A stretch of 64,000 bases of DNA, from assembly GCF_024139115.2 (NCBI RefSeq), contig NC_085141.1, positions 31,573,242 through 31,637,241 on the forward strand, written 5' to 3'. This document shows positions 22,421-34,300 of this stretch, in pieces; within the stretch, counting starts at the first letter, position 1, and each line of letters begins with the position of its first letter. Position numbers and translations under genes: made by a program. The notes beneath the pieces are model-generated. The model was given only the letters and a program-made list of their open reading frames with translations. It did not search any database and was not told the DNA's origin. Origin of the DNA: Armigeres subalbatus (lineage: Eukaryota > Arthropoda > Insecta > Diptera > Culicidae).

Positions 22421-22562
22421 GGTTCCCCTAAATACACGCGAAACGACAGTAACCATCTCTTGGCGAGTGCGATTCTGTCGCTGTTGGTATGGAAGGAAGC
22501 GTAAACGTGACATTGCATGCAGTGACCAGGCGACAGTCGCGTCGCGTTTGTTTGGAGGAACC
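22421..22562. mobile_element. Candidate small foldback MITE
   Basis: The ends are imperfect inverted repeats: GGTTCCCCTAAATACACGCG on the left and the complement of CGCGTTTGTTTGGAGGAACC on the right. It is 142 bp with several mismatches in the arms. Confidence 0.45.
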
Positions 22563-24267
22563 CTAATCAATGCATTCAGAGCAAAATTGAATTAGCAGCA
22601 TTTTTTAATAGTTGAGATATTAGGACAACTATTCCACATAATTCGCAAGTATAAAATATGTTGATATCTTGCAAAAGTATCACTTATTGGTAGATCACTT
22701 GATCTGCATTCTTCAAACTCCTTTTGGTATGATTATTATTTGTACCAACATTAGAGAAAAAGTTCTGTAATATTTTACTTTGTTACTGCTCGCAACAAAG
22801 TAATTCAGCTACACAATTCCAATGCAGAAATCATCTCAAGTGCATTGAATCGAAGTCGGATTCTGGTTCGGCGGATTTCGCCGCTTGTCTGGCATAAACA
22901 CAATTCAATCAAGTGGAAACCATTATCGATGTTGGCATTCCCAACGATGGGAATGTGTACACGGCTGTGCGGCATGATCATCATCACCATGATCTTCACC
23001 AACACCGACAGCTTGCACCTAGCAAGTAGGAATGTATAAATAAACATTCATCTACTTACTTCAGCCTTCGCTTGGATCTCTTCCTAATGAAAACAGAGAA
23101 ACGAAAAATCCGGCCACTTACGGACCTATACGATTCTACTCACAATTTTCGTGACCTTTAATTTTTTGAACTTCTATAAACCCATTCTTATCGCTCGATT
23201 GTGGAGTGCCAACTAATTACTTTTGGGGCGAGATATCGAATCCACTTCCAATGTAACGATCTACATAAGCCATCTGGCTGACGAGATTGATGATGCAATT
23301 TTTTTGATCACGATCCAACTGTTGCCCATTCTTGGGCATAAGAAAAATCAACCAAAACACCTTCCCCGCTTTTTCCGATCGGGTTCAAGCGTCGCTTTGC
23401 GACCGCCTGACGAAGGGCCCAGGGTTGTGGCTCAAGTTTACGTAATTAATTCGTAAGCTGCTGAAAAATGTGCACGATGAAAGCGCAAACCCATTCACAT
23501 CTATCTGCGGGAAATTCTCACTCTTTTACGACCACCGGCGGCGGCGTCGTTTCGCGCCACAGAATCCGCGGGATGATTCATCCGCCTCCGGCGGGCATCC
23601 GGTTTCTGTTGGTCGTTTGGACAAGTTCATGGACGCTCTGGCTGGATCGGTTTTTACGAGATCGTATACGATCGTATAAGATGGTATGACACCAAGCGGC
23701 CGAATCAAGGCAACACCAGCATAAATGAGCATGTGCGGAATGAGAACCAAGCGGGATTGGATCGATGATGGGCATGAAAATAGAACACGATTTGACATTC
23801 CATCGACCGACTGCCTTCCGACTGTGCGACGCGTCAGACATTCCTTCAGGCGATCGGGTCCCGTTTTCAAATGGCAACGACGGCGGTGACGATTGTTACA
23901 AAAGCGTGGAAAATAGGTCTTCTTCTATTTAAAGCGATTGAATTGATTGAGGAAAATCGGGTGCCACTTGCCTGGTGATGTAGAACGGTGGCGGCGAAAC
24001 AAAGTTTGAATGAAATTTCTCGAATACTTGCGAAATGTGTTCCAAGGAGAAAATGTCAGCAACCTCTGAAGAATTCCTGCGAAAGTTTCTACAATAGAGT
24101 TAAAAAATCGATTTGAAATAAAATAAAATAGTTCCTTGCCAAGGATTTAACCCGAAACCCGTTTGAGAATTCTGTTCAGGCTTTGTTCTTTAGTATATGG
24201 CTACAAGAAGCTAATAACTTCTTTCAAAAGTGATTTACAATTTCGAGATTTCTATGAACATGTAATG
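22563..24267. other. Intronic stretch, nothing recognised
   Basis: Partly GC-rich (23360-23880) with overlapping open frames on both strands, none carrying a known domain and none in a splice context that I can support. Confidence 0.35.
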
Positions 24268-24434
24268 CTATAACGTTGTCTAACAGGTCATCGATCTAAA
24301 TAAAACTGTGGCGCGAGTGCCAAAAGTAGTGTAAAATGACACTGATGGCGTAACATTTTGTATCATTTTTGTTATTTTGCTCTCATGTCCAACACATTGT
24401 ATTTAGAACAATGACCTGTTAGAAAATGTTATAG
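24268..24434. mobile_element. MITE with TIRs of about 45 bp
   Basis: Left end CTATAACGTTGTCTAACAGG and the complement of the right end, CTATAACATTTTCTAACAGG, continue to match through TCTAAATA. It is 167 bp, AT-rich, without an ORF. Confidence 0.8.
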
Positions 24435-25749
24435 GATCCTTTTGCGTTGCAGGTTTATCAAAAATCTCGAATTGTAAATTGTAGGATTTTGGTGACATTT
24501 TTCAGCATTGTTTAGAACATTATGAGAAAGTTGTTGAGAACTGGCCGAGAAACTGGTTCAGGGTGCACTCAAGTGTGACGAGAATCCTGTTCACGACATA
24601 TGATATTTAGAAAACAATATGATCAAATTTTATCGAAAATGTTCATTGGCAAACCAGTATATTGTTTTGAATTTCAGAATTCTGACCAGGCTTCAAAAAG
24701 AATGTTGTTCAAACCTCATCGAAAATCTCATTCAGGCTCCGAATAAAATTCCGTTCCAAAATGCTCGAGAAGCTTTTTCAGGCTACAACGAATCATGTTC
24801 AGAAAATGACGAATATCTTAATTGGAGACACATGCAAATTGCGAATAGAATTCAACAAAATTCTTGTTCGGGTTTTGACGAGGATCTTCTTTAAAGTTCC
24901 AGGCAAAACGGGTTCTGTTAAAAAAAAATACGAAAATCCTTGTCAGGTTTTGATGATAAATGTTTAATATTGTGCAGGAGAAATTTATCTTATGACGGCT
25001 TCATTCTCGATAATTTTTACTAATAGTAGGGAATAGGCGTGATGAAGCTTTACTTTACCACCGAAAAGTGAATCCTATAGCTGACTCATTACTGATCATT
25101 AGTACATTATAGATAATGACAGTTAGTTTGGAAACGATTAAGCTACAAAAGAATAACAATAAAATAGACTAAATGCATGAACAGGTTCCACTTTTTACAA
25201 GACATAACTCACATTGTGTTTGGTAGTATTGACACAGGATGAACCAATAACTTAGGCAAACAAAGTAATTCAAGGAACGCATACTTCATACCTTCTGACC
25301 ATAAAGACAAGAATGACATCGTACAGATCAATCTATATGATTAAGAATGAGATAATGGGAGAGAATATCTATTAAAGTTGTAAATATAATGTCTTTTGAG
25401 CCAGTTCAACAGTGTCTTGATGGACGACATGATCCTTGTACGGCTGGAAAACTGCTTCAAAAGCAATTAGCTTGTCATTTTTTATAAATCGGGAATTAGA
25501 TACTTTCTTATATTTGATAAATAAAAACTGGGCAACTGGGCAACATGTTCCATGTGAGTCGGATAAACTGTTTCGGTCGATTTTGAGCGCGTACAATGAC
25601 AATAGACGTCTAAATAGCATAAAAACTGGCTAAATAATTTGACTCTGACAAGAAAATGACAAAAGTGACTTTAAACTATTTCGATGTTAGTTAGCATGAG
25701 ACCTCTTTGGCTATTTATGAACGTAATTCCCTCTGATTCAGTTGCAACA
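24435..25749. other. Intronic stretch with degenerate GAATCCTGTTCA-like motifs
   Basis: Between about 24570 and 24960, phrases such as GAGAATCCTGTTCA, GAATGTTGTTCA and CATTCAGGCTCCGA recur every 30 or so bases in degenerate form. The same style returns at 26530-26590, 27240-27640 and 30300-30540. Nothing else is recognised. Confidence 0.4.
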
Positions 25750-26005
25750 GCGGCTACAAAGCAAGACCATGCTGAGGGTGGCTGGGTTCGATTCCCGGTG
25801 CCGGTCTAGGCAATTTTCGGATTGGAACTGGGCATAAATGTATCATCGTGTTAGCCTCATGATATACGAATGCAAAAATGGTAACCTGGCTTAGAAACCT
25901 CGCAGTTAATAACTGTGGAAGTGCTTAAAGAACACTAAGCTGCGAGGTGGCTCTGTCCCAGTGTGGGGATGTAATGCCAATAAGAAGAAGAAGAAGAAGA
26001 AGAAG
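25750..26005 (+). mobile_element. Feilai-like SINE, 5' truncated
   Basis: This matches the full copies at 56167-56453 and 57724-58008 from GCGGCTACAAAG onwards. It keeps the B box (GGTTCGATTCC), the conserved body (CTCGCAGTTAATAACTGTGG) and an (AAG)n tail. The pol III A box end is missing and no target duplication is visible. Confidence 0.85.
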
Positions 26006-26689
26006 CGTCTTCTTGGACGACATGTTCCGTGTACGGCTGGCAAACTGCTTCGAACGGAATTATGCAACGGTATCATCAAAGGCCTGGTGCAGAGGTTTCT
26101 ACTCTATTCAGAGTCCCGCCAGTAAACCTTCATAAAAAAATCTATCGGTTTTAAGAAAAAATCCAGTTTAATCCACCAAACAGTGATGATGCCTTTCTCG
26201 TGCATTATAAAATATATTGAAAAATCACATTAGGAAGGTCAAAAAACCTCACATTTTTTCAATAATTTTGCATGTTTTTGCATTGATTAAAGCCTCCATT
26301 TTTTGAAAAAAAAAAAGATTTTTCAATAATTCCGAAATGCAATGTCCGATCGGGCCAATTTTCAATAGTAAACAATGGGAAAGTGTGTTCAACATTTATT
26401 GAAAGTTTTGTAAGGGTCAACGAAATAAGATTTAAAAGTTGATGAAATTCCTGTTTAGGATTCTTCGAAAAATGTGAAACTTCGACAAAAGTCAATGGCA
26501 AAAGGCTGAATCATGGAGCAAATTGCACAGATTGCAACGAGAATCCTGTACAAAAATCGAGGAATCATGAACAGAATTCTACAAGATTTTTTTCAAGTTT
26601 TCTTGGTGAGGGTTCAAAGCAAAAGGTCGACAGAAGTTTCGTTCGGACATCGCTTAGAATCCACGTCAGAACTAAAGAACGAATCGTTA
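26006..26689. other. Intronic stretch with a repeat-family fragment
   Basis: Positions 26190-26390 carry GCCTTTCTCGTGCA and, in reverse orientation, the CATTGTTTCCTATTGAAAAT-like block, so it is debris of the 12.5-13.2 kb element family. The rest is unassigned. Confidence 0.5.
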
Positions 26690-26903
26690 TATCCTTTTTC
26701 CAGTTTGTTTATTTTGGGTTTAAGGACAATCCTTTTATTTTTCCAGCTTTGCTGCATCGCAGCATGCGTAGAATAATATAAATGACAGTTGTATGTGGCT
26801 TCTGTTTTGAGCACCCCGCTCTTGAAAACAGGAGTGCAATTAGTTTTGGATTCCGAGAGGATTGTCCTTAAACCCAAAATAAAAAAAACTGGCAAAAGGA
26901 TAT
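26690..26903. mobile_element. MITE with TIRs of about 45 bp
   Basis: The terminal repeats start ATCCTTTTTCCAGTTTGTTT and share TTTTGGGTTTAAGGACAATCC-type sequence, seen inverted at the right end. The middle contains ATGACAGTTGT and CTTGAAAACAGGAG, related to the foldback at 2980-3144. Confidence 0.8.
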
Positions 26904-27648
26904 CCTATAACATTGACTTTCACTATTTTTAAGCAAAACAGCATTTTCGGCTATATAATCCGTTCATCAAGCGGCATTCACGGTTGTCCGACACGTTCAG
27001 CCAAATGCCTTTTTCGGTCACTGTTCAGTCAAACGACATTATCAGCCGAATGATCCGTTCGACGAACCAAATGGCTCTTTCTGCCAAACGATCTTTCGGC
27101 CAAACGACATTTTCGGCCCAATGACTTGCTCGGCCAAATTGTTTTCGGCCGGATAACCAAACGGCTTTCTGCTGAATGGCTTTCGGCCAAACGAGCATTC
27201 TTCGGGAAGCTTATCTAACGAGAGTCTTTGACGTACATTTTATTCAAGAATGAATGAAGACGTTCAGAAACTATCGATTTCTGGCTTTGACGATAATCCT
27301 TTTTATAATTCAAGGAGAACTTCACTCAGGCTTCGACGAGAATCTTGGAAATACGAAATATCATCCCTGTTAACATATTGATAAAAATTCTGATAAGATT
27401 TTGATGAGGATCATTACCACAACTCAACAAGATTTTTTTTTGTTCAATGCAGAGCAAGTGCTTCTCGAGTTTGCCGAGAATCTCTTACAAGTATCGATAA
27501 AAATCTTGTTTAATATTGTTAAAGATTCGTACAGGAACATAAATAACAATTAACTGAAGAGAAATTTATTCAGAATTAAAACCGCTCACAATTCGATCAA
27601 CTCAGCACCAATTCTGTTAAAAACTTTTGTTTAGAAACCACTATAACG
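26904..27648. other. Intronic stretch with scattered GGCC(A/G)AA motifs
   Basis: From 26990 to 27200 imperfect TTCGGCCAAACGA-like phrases appear, probably older debris of the foldback that follows. The remainder has degenerate GAGAATCTTG-type motifs. Confidence 0.4.
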
Positions 27649-29344
27649 AGGAAGGGTCATTTGGCCGAAACCCATTCGGCCGTAAGCCATTTGGCCGAAT
27701 GCCACTAGGCCGAAAGTTGTTTGGCCGAATATACTATTTGGCCGAATAGACCATTGTGCCGAAAGTCATTTGGCCGGAAGGGTTGTTTGGCCGAAAGGGT
27801 AGTTTGGCCGAAAGGGTAGTTTGGCCGAAAGGGTCATTTGGCCGAAAGGATCATTTGGCTGAAAGGGTCGTTTGGCCGAAAGGGTCGTTTGGGCGAATGG
27901 GTTGTTTGACCGAAAGGGTCATTTGGCCAAAAGGGTCGTTTGGCCTTAAGGGTCATTAATCCGAAAGGGTCATTTGGTCGAAAGAGTCATTTGGCCGAAA
28001 GGGTCCTCATTCATTACTTCTCGCTGTCAAAAGTTAGAAACGAGCGCTTTTCACTTTTTACAAAGAGAAATGATAAAAGAATCGTTTGGCAGAAATGGTT
28101 CTTTGGCCGAAAGGGTCGTTTGGCCAAAAAGGTCATTTGGCCGAAAGGGTCTTTTGGCCGAAAGGGTCGTTTGGCCGAAAGGGTCGTTTGGCCGAATGGG
28201 TAATTTGGCCGAAAGGGTCGTTTAGCCAAAAGGGTCGTTTGGCCGAAAGGATTATTTGGCCGAAAGGGTCGTTTAAACGGAAGGGTCGTTTGAACGAATG
28301 GGTCATCCGGCCGAATAAATTACCTATTCGGCCAAATGATCCATTCGGCCAAATAACCCTTTCGGCCAAAGGACCCTATCGATCTAATTACCCTTTCGGC
28401 CTAATGACCCTTTCGGCCTAATGACTCTTTCGGCAAAATGACTCTTTTAGCCAAATAACCCTTTCGGCCAAATGACCCTTTCGGCCAAACTACCCTTTCG
28501 GCCAAACGACCCTTTCGGGCAAACGACCCTTTCGGCCAAACGACCCTTTCGGCCAAATGACCCTTTCGGCCAAACGACCTTTTCGGCCAAAAAACCCTTT
28601 CGGCCAAACGACCTTTTCGGCTAAATGACCCATTCGGCCAAACAACCCTTTCGACCATATGACCCTTCCCGATCAGGAATACATAACAAAATTATAACTC
28701 AATTCTATCAATAATTGTTATTTAAAACAACGTGTGTTATAATTAGATAATTCGATAAAAATGTGTCTTCGGCCAGTTTTATTTGATATCAAAATTATAA
28801 CAACATTAGTTATGTATATTTACACAAAATAATTGCCTACATTTTTTGGTATTGGAAAAAAGCGGAGGTAATCACCTCCAGTATAACTTGACTCAAAGTT
28901 CGATGTTAATAGCTAGTACAAAGTTAATTCCCTACATTATGGATGGGAATCCGGCGTTGTAGCGTACCACATTTTTATACGTGATGTAGGCAATTACCAT
29001 GAAAGTAGATTTCTGTACCTCATAATCATATCAATGGTTGTTATAATGTTGAAATGAAGGTAACAACCTCTGATATAATTATGTTACGGCTAGAGGGAAT
29101 TTTGATATAATTTTTGTTATTTTAACAACTAACCAGCCAATTTTATAACACATTTTGTTACATTATTTTTCTGAAATAAATAACTCCCCTTGTTATAATT
29201 TTGTTATGCATTCTTGATCGGGTTTCGGCCAAATGACCCATTCGAACAAATGACCCATTCTGCCAAACGACCCTTTTGGCCTAATGGCTTGTTTGGCCTA
29301 GTGGCATTCGGCCAAATGGGTTTCGGCCAAATGACCCTTTCCCG
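27649..29344. mobile_element. Foldback element built of 17-bp tandem units
   Basis: The left arm (about 27649-28315) is made of imperfect copies of GGCCGAAAGGGTCRTTT on the plus strand, and the right arm (about 28320-28667 and 29223-29344) of the same unit inverted. The outer ends also pair (GGAAGGGTCATTTGGCCGA against the complement at 29323-29344). The centre is near 28320. A segment at 28010-28085 in the left arm and the element at 28668-29222 in the right arm interrupt the arrays. Open frames here are repeat artefacts (GRKGRLAERVVWPKGSF-like). Confidence 0.88.
28668..29222. mobile_element. TIR element nested in the 17-bp foldback
   Basis: Inverted ends CCCGATCAGGAATACATAAC and the complement of GTTATGCATTCTTGATCGGG continue through AAAATTATAAC. 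TT is duplicated at the junctions. Internal phrases (AATTGCCTACATTTTT, CCAGTATAACTTGA, ACAAAGTTAATT) recur in the cluster at 54942-56090, so both belong to one superfamily of 555-bp to 1-kb elements. Confidence 0.85.
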
Positions 29345-29400
29345 TTTTCTTCAAAGTTAGAGAAATTTAAATCGTATCGACAAAAATCATATTGAGGCCA

Positions 29401-30080
29401 GCGTCGTCGGGGGTGAAAATGAGTCAAATGGGGGTGAGAATGGGTCACTGTCTCAACTACTTGGAATGCTTGTAGAATAGATTAAATGTATCTGATGGCA
29501 AGAACAATAACGATTTAAACGATTTTGTTATTCAACTTCCAGACTGTCGGGGAGAGCGATGACCCATTCTCACTCCCTAGACTAGGGTTCGTACTTTTCA
29601 TTTCTGTAATACGAAAACAAGCGATTTTCGGGCAGAAGGAGAATCTTTTTTCTAAGTCTGTGGCGAGAAACATCTTTCGCTCGCTATTTTTTTTCTCTAG
29701 AACAATACGCCTCATTCTTTTTCGCGAAAATTTTCAGTGTGCATATTAAAAAAAATATGACTGCAACGGCATTCGAACCCAGAACACCAAAAACAATGGT
29801 ACTGGGTTGCGCTCACTTTAGGGCTTGATTAGGGGTAGCTTAGGGGTTACTCTTGGTGGCGGCACAAAAAGGATGAAAGAAGTGAGAAAACGAGCAAATC
29901 AACTTTTCGCGGCACTGACAGTGTGGGAGAAATAGTTATCTCTCATCAGGCCTTTTTTCTTTCACGCAAAATGATTTCTCGGCGAAAATCTTCTTGAGTG
30001 AGCAATGAGCATCCGCTGCTCGTGAGAATGAGGGAGCATTACGAAATCTGCCCCAGACACATTGTCACCCCCGATGGCCG
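29401..30080. mobile_element. Candidate TIR element
   Basis: The ends are weakly inverted: GTCGTCGGGGGTGAAAATG on the left and the complement of CATTGTCACCCCCGATGGCC on the right. Repeated GGGTGAGAATGGGTCA phrases lie near the left end. The interior has a 74-codon open frame of no known family. A tRNA B-box-like sequence occurs at about 29775 on the minus strand. Confidence 0.4.
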
Positions 30081-30537
30081 TTAAATATGTTTATTAATTA
30101 TTGCAAAAATTGTCCAAAAATCAACGTGAGTCTCGTTTAGAATTTGATGAAAATTCTAATTATTATTCAAGCAAAGTAATCAGTTTCCAACCCGAAAAAG
30201 TCTCCCTAATAAGACACAAAAAAAAAGTTTCCAACCCGGCTAGTCAATGACCGGAAAGATGGCATTTACCTTTGGTTGAACCAAAAGTTATACGAATTAT
30301 GGTTAAAACTCAATGATGATCATATTCTGAAATCTTTTCAGGATTCGAAAAGAATTCTGTTAAGAATTTTACCACAATCCAGTTCAGCATTGAACAAGAG
30401 TCATGTTCATAACTTGTCGAAAATACTTACGAGGTTTCTTCTTTAGATTCGACGAATCATATTCAAGACTATATGAACGTCATTGCTATGATTCAGAATC
30501 CTGTTCAATATCCGAATGAATTTAATAAGAATTCTCT
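30081..30537. other. Intronic stretch, degenerate motifs only
   Basis: AT-rich, with GAATCATATTCAAG and GAATCCTGTTCAAT-like phrases. No gene seen. Confidence 0.35.
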
Positions 30538-30745
30538 TACTATGCCTGAAACACTATTTATGCATATGCACAACATGTTCGAAATACGTATTTGAGGGTA
30601 ACCACTTCCTTCGGTGGGGTTTAATCCCACGAAACCAGTACGCTATCAAGCCCCACCGAAGGAAGTGGTTACCCACCAAAACATTTTTCGAACTAAATCT
30701 ATCGCATGCTGTGCATATGCATAAATCGAGTTTCAGACATAGTAA
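30538..30745. mobile_element. Double-armed foldback element
   Basis: Outer arms share TTACTATG(C/T)CTGAAAC and TTTATGCATATGCACA in inverted orientation. Inner 24-bp arms at 30596-30619 and 30651-30674 are exact complements (containing ACCACTTCCTTCGGTGG) around a loop of about 30 bp with TTTAATCCCACGA. A one-armed relative (TTACTATGTCTGAAACTTGA) lies at 59266. Confidence 0.83.
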
Positions 30746-31210
30746 TTAATAACCACTCCGGGTGGCTTAATACTCGGAGTATAGGCAATTAACTTTGAAT
30801 CAAAAATTCTCTTCAGAATTCTAAGGAATTCGAAAATTCCCAAAACAAAACATCAGTGAGTATTATTTTGGTCAAAGTATGTGAAGGTAGCCGCTAATTG
30901 CCACAATGCGTCCCAAAGCAAACAAACAATTTCCCGAAATATCCAAAGAACGCCCACGAGACAAACAACAAACACCACGACAGCCGAACAAAGCGTGAAG
31001 GATCGAAGCGACCCGTCACCCACCTTTGGCACCGGATCCATTGATCGTGTTCGTGTCACCGCGACGGCGACGGCAACGTCAACATCGTGACTCCTTGTGT
31101 GAAAACAAAACAAAACAACGTCGCAATAGCTCTGAACCGAAGCACACACGCGCTTCCCACTTTGGTATCGCCAAAGTCCGTGAAAATCACGCCCTAGTCC
31201 CTTTTTCCGG
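30746..31210. other. Upstream region of exon 1B
   Basis: Ends in a GC-rich segment (30950-31100) with CGACGGCGACGGCAACG. No gene is supported; it may contain the promoter of exon 1B. Confidence 0.35.
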
Positions 31211-31216
31211 TCAGTC
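31211..31216 (+). promoter_or_regulatory. Initiator-like element for exon 1B
   Basis: TCAGTC matches the arthropod initiator consensus. It sits 107 bp upstream of the ATG at 31318, in a GC-rich setting without a TATA box at the usual distance. Confidence 0.35.
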
Positions 31217-31317
31217 GTAACTCGTTAACCGTTCACACAGCATTAGCACCGGTCTGCGACGAACCGCTGTACCTTTTGAGTGATTTCTAAATCCAGTTCA
31301 ACGATCAACTCAGAGCT

Positions 31318-31344
31318 ATGTCCTCCCAGTCCGCTTCGCAGCAG
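31318..31344 (+). CDS. Costars-domain (ABRA-like) protein, alternative first coding exon 1B
   Basis: The exon encodes MSSQSASQQ and ends at a donor GTCAGT at 31345, in phase 0. It therefore joins the common exon at 45259 in the same frame as exon 1A does, giving a predicted 183-residue protein. Two independent short exons with good donors and the same phase make alternative promoter use the simplest reading. The exon is very short, so evidence is splice phase and context only. Seen: ATG, open codons, donor. Inferred: transcription from a promoter near 31211. Confidence 0.55.
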
Positions 31345-34300
31345 GTCAGTTTAGTTGTGTGATATATTGTGCGCCCTAATTAAATGGTTGAATCGCGGCA
31401 AATGTTAAAATTGCGGCCCCGGTGCAGCACGCGGCGGCGGCGCCCTAATTAGGCAATGTTTTGTAGCGCGATGTTGTGTACAGCCATCATCAGCTTGTCA
31501 ATATCGCGATCGTAAACAGCGCGAAAAAGGAAAACTGCAAAATGTCAATAAAGTGAGCGATGGACGATGAGTGATTGATTACGACTTTACGAGTTTTGCC
31601 AAATCAGTGGCCTGCCCGTCCGCCCCCCGAGGGGCGCTTTAAACGGCTTCGCACGAAGTTCTTTCACCAATGTGTTGTGACCCATCGGTTGCGTGCTCGA
31701 GGCGCGGGAATTCTTCGACGACGCGGTTGGGGGCGTTTATTGCCGTGATGGCATGGCATGCTTGGGCCGCAACATTGCGTAAAGCAGTTTACAGCTATAA
31801 GAAGAAAGGTGCGAACCAAAGCATGCGGCGGAGCAATACAAGAGGCAGCGCGTCAAAGCGTGAAGGCGCGAAGTAGTGCAGCGCGCTTCTTCAATTGCAT
31901 CAGTTGGAAGAAATCGGCGCAACTTTGAAAAGATGATGATACGGTGGAAGCGTGATATTAGTGCGAAATGCCGCGGGAATGGTTGATGGCTTTTAAGCAA
32001 TACCGACGATAGTAACGACGGGATTGCATCATGGTGTATATAGTGAGGGGCGATATTTTCGATGATTTTGCATAAGCGAGGAAGTAGTGCAATAGGAGGT
32101 TCGCCATAAACTCAACGTTTCGCTGTTGAGTAACCTACAATAATGGTGCAAAACGACTTATTTGAGTAAGATCACAGCTGTTCTGATCTATTATGTGGCG
32201 TTTGGCCTTGGCAAAGGTCGGAACGGCGATGGCACTAGGATCGTAAATCAGCTTCGCGTCGTTGCCTGCCCGCTAGGAAACTGTTTGAAACGCCCAACCG
32301 TTTCAAGAATTATGACACAGACAAATGGACGAAACACTTTTCAATTTTTTTATACATGCTGTACAACGAGTTATGAAATCAGTGCAGCTTCTACGGAAGT
32401 CCTTGTTAATCCCAAAATTGTCTCACATGCCACTCAGGAACACTGTGGCAGGAAACGACGTAATTGTCATTAAGCACAATGACTGCTCCTTCAAGCTTAA
32501 CGCCCCACCACACACACAATCCTAGTTGCACTTTTTGTTACCGATTTAGTTCCGCATGGTGGCATCCAATGTCCATTCATCCGGATGCCATTCACGAAGA
32601 GCAGGATTGGATTGGATCACGCTCGCTGTTCCTGATCGCGACCATTATTATGCCGCCGCCATGGTCGGTTGGCGTAGGTACCTACTTGATGCTTGCATAG
32701 ACCTATCTATAGAGGGGGAACGTGTGCAGATGCTTGGCATGCAATCAAAACATCGTCATCATCATCATCAAACATTCCGAAGCGGGCGCGTCCGTCGTTG
32801 GATGAGTCGGTCGTGAAATATATTTAGAACGTTTCTAACGAGATGCGGTGTGATTAACCGTCTGGTGGTGGCGAATGAGCGGCTAGCCAAGAAGTGGCTG
32901 CTCGGAACCTGAGAAAACTAGAACCATCCAAAAAGAATGTTTAAAAGTCGCGAAATATATCTTTCAAAAGTTACGGATGGGATACTACAAAAATGCTTAA
33001 ACCGTTTTACATTCCACGGAATTTTATTTTTGACTACACAATCAGTAATTGCTTTAGATTTGTCAGCAATGAAGCGAATAACATGATGAATTAAAATACT
33101 ATTATTTGTCAAGCTCAAGGCTGTCTCACAGATTTCCTGTAGACACATTCCAAAGCAAGCCGCTAAGACGGATGTGTACGAAATCTAAACAGCTGTTGAC
33201 GTTATGCATTTTGGACGGGCAGAATCTGCTGATAACACAGTCCCCAGAATGATTGCATCGCAGACCTATCCGGACACAAGGTCTACCCTACGCAAACTGG
33301 TGATTCCAGCAGATAAAACTGTAGAGGTTACGTCAGTTTATTTGCTTGCTCAGACTGCAGTACACTGGAATTGATAAATGCCCGTCAGGAAACGGTTGGA
33401 TTCACAGTTCGAACGAAAACTGTAAATTTTCGTTCAAGTAGATGTAACAAATTGACCTCCGTGTTAATCAACGTAAGGTTATAGGTTATTTTAAATTTAC
33501 ACGTGCTGTAATTTACGAGTTTATTTTTTTTATAAGAAAATAAAAAAAAAGCGACCGACATGGGAATCGAACTTCAATCCACAGAGTGAGAGGCCACCTC
33601 GTTAGCCACTGGTGCATTTCAACTTCTTGAAAGTGAGCCGACCGAAGAGTATCAAGTTAAGCGTTCTGTCGATTTGATTATTCTTCATCAGACTGAACGA
33701 TAACTTAAATTTACATGACACGGAAACTTCTTCGAGACGCGAGTGTTTGAGACTCAGTATACTGAATACATCACAGATTTCTCGAAGGGATGTTATAAAA
33801 TCATTGAGTTACAGCGATGAAATGCTGCGTTATGAGGGCCACTTTGTACAAACATCCGAACATGTTAATTTGATTGATGCTAATATGAATAAAATAAGCG
33901 CCAGCTGCGGTTTGCATGAAATGGAATGGGATTTGTTTTGATTTGTTTTGACAGCCACGTTCTCGCACAACAAGGTTTCCGTTAGAAGCATGTAAAATTA
34001 AGTAATGTTGAATGGAAGTATCAACGATTTTATCGTTTACATCACAGAAATCGAAAATTATGATCTAGTACACATTCTGTTACCAAATTTTACATTCAGT
34101 AAGGATTTCCGTCGTGGCTAATTTTCAGAATATTTTACTGTGTTGTTAACATTTTCAAGATAATCAATTTATCAGTTTTTTATGTACATAAGTGATAAAA
34201 ATGACATAGATTTCTATTTCAATTAAATTGTATTCAATGAGATTTAAAGATGGTATTATCTGGAACTAAATTGTACCATTGGTCACTGATTTGTTTCTGA

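Noticed and set aside
27756..28658. Several 67-111-codon frames of WPKGSFGRK-type repeats
   Set aside because: They come from the 17-bp foldback units and appear on both strands.
27649..29344. CRISPR-like array of short repeats
   Set aside because: The 17-bp units are directly tandem with no unique spacers, and the setting is eukaryotic.
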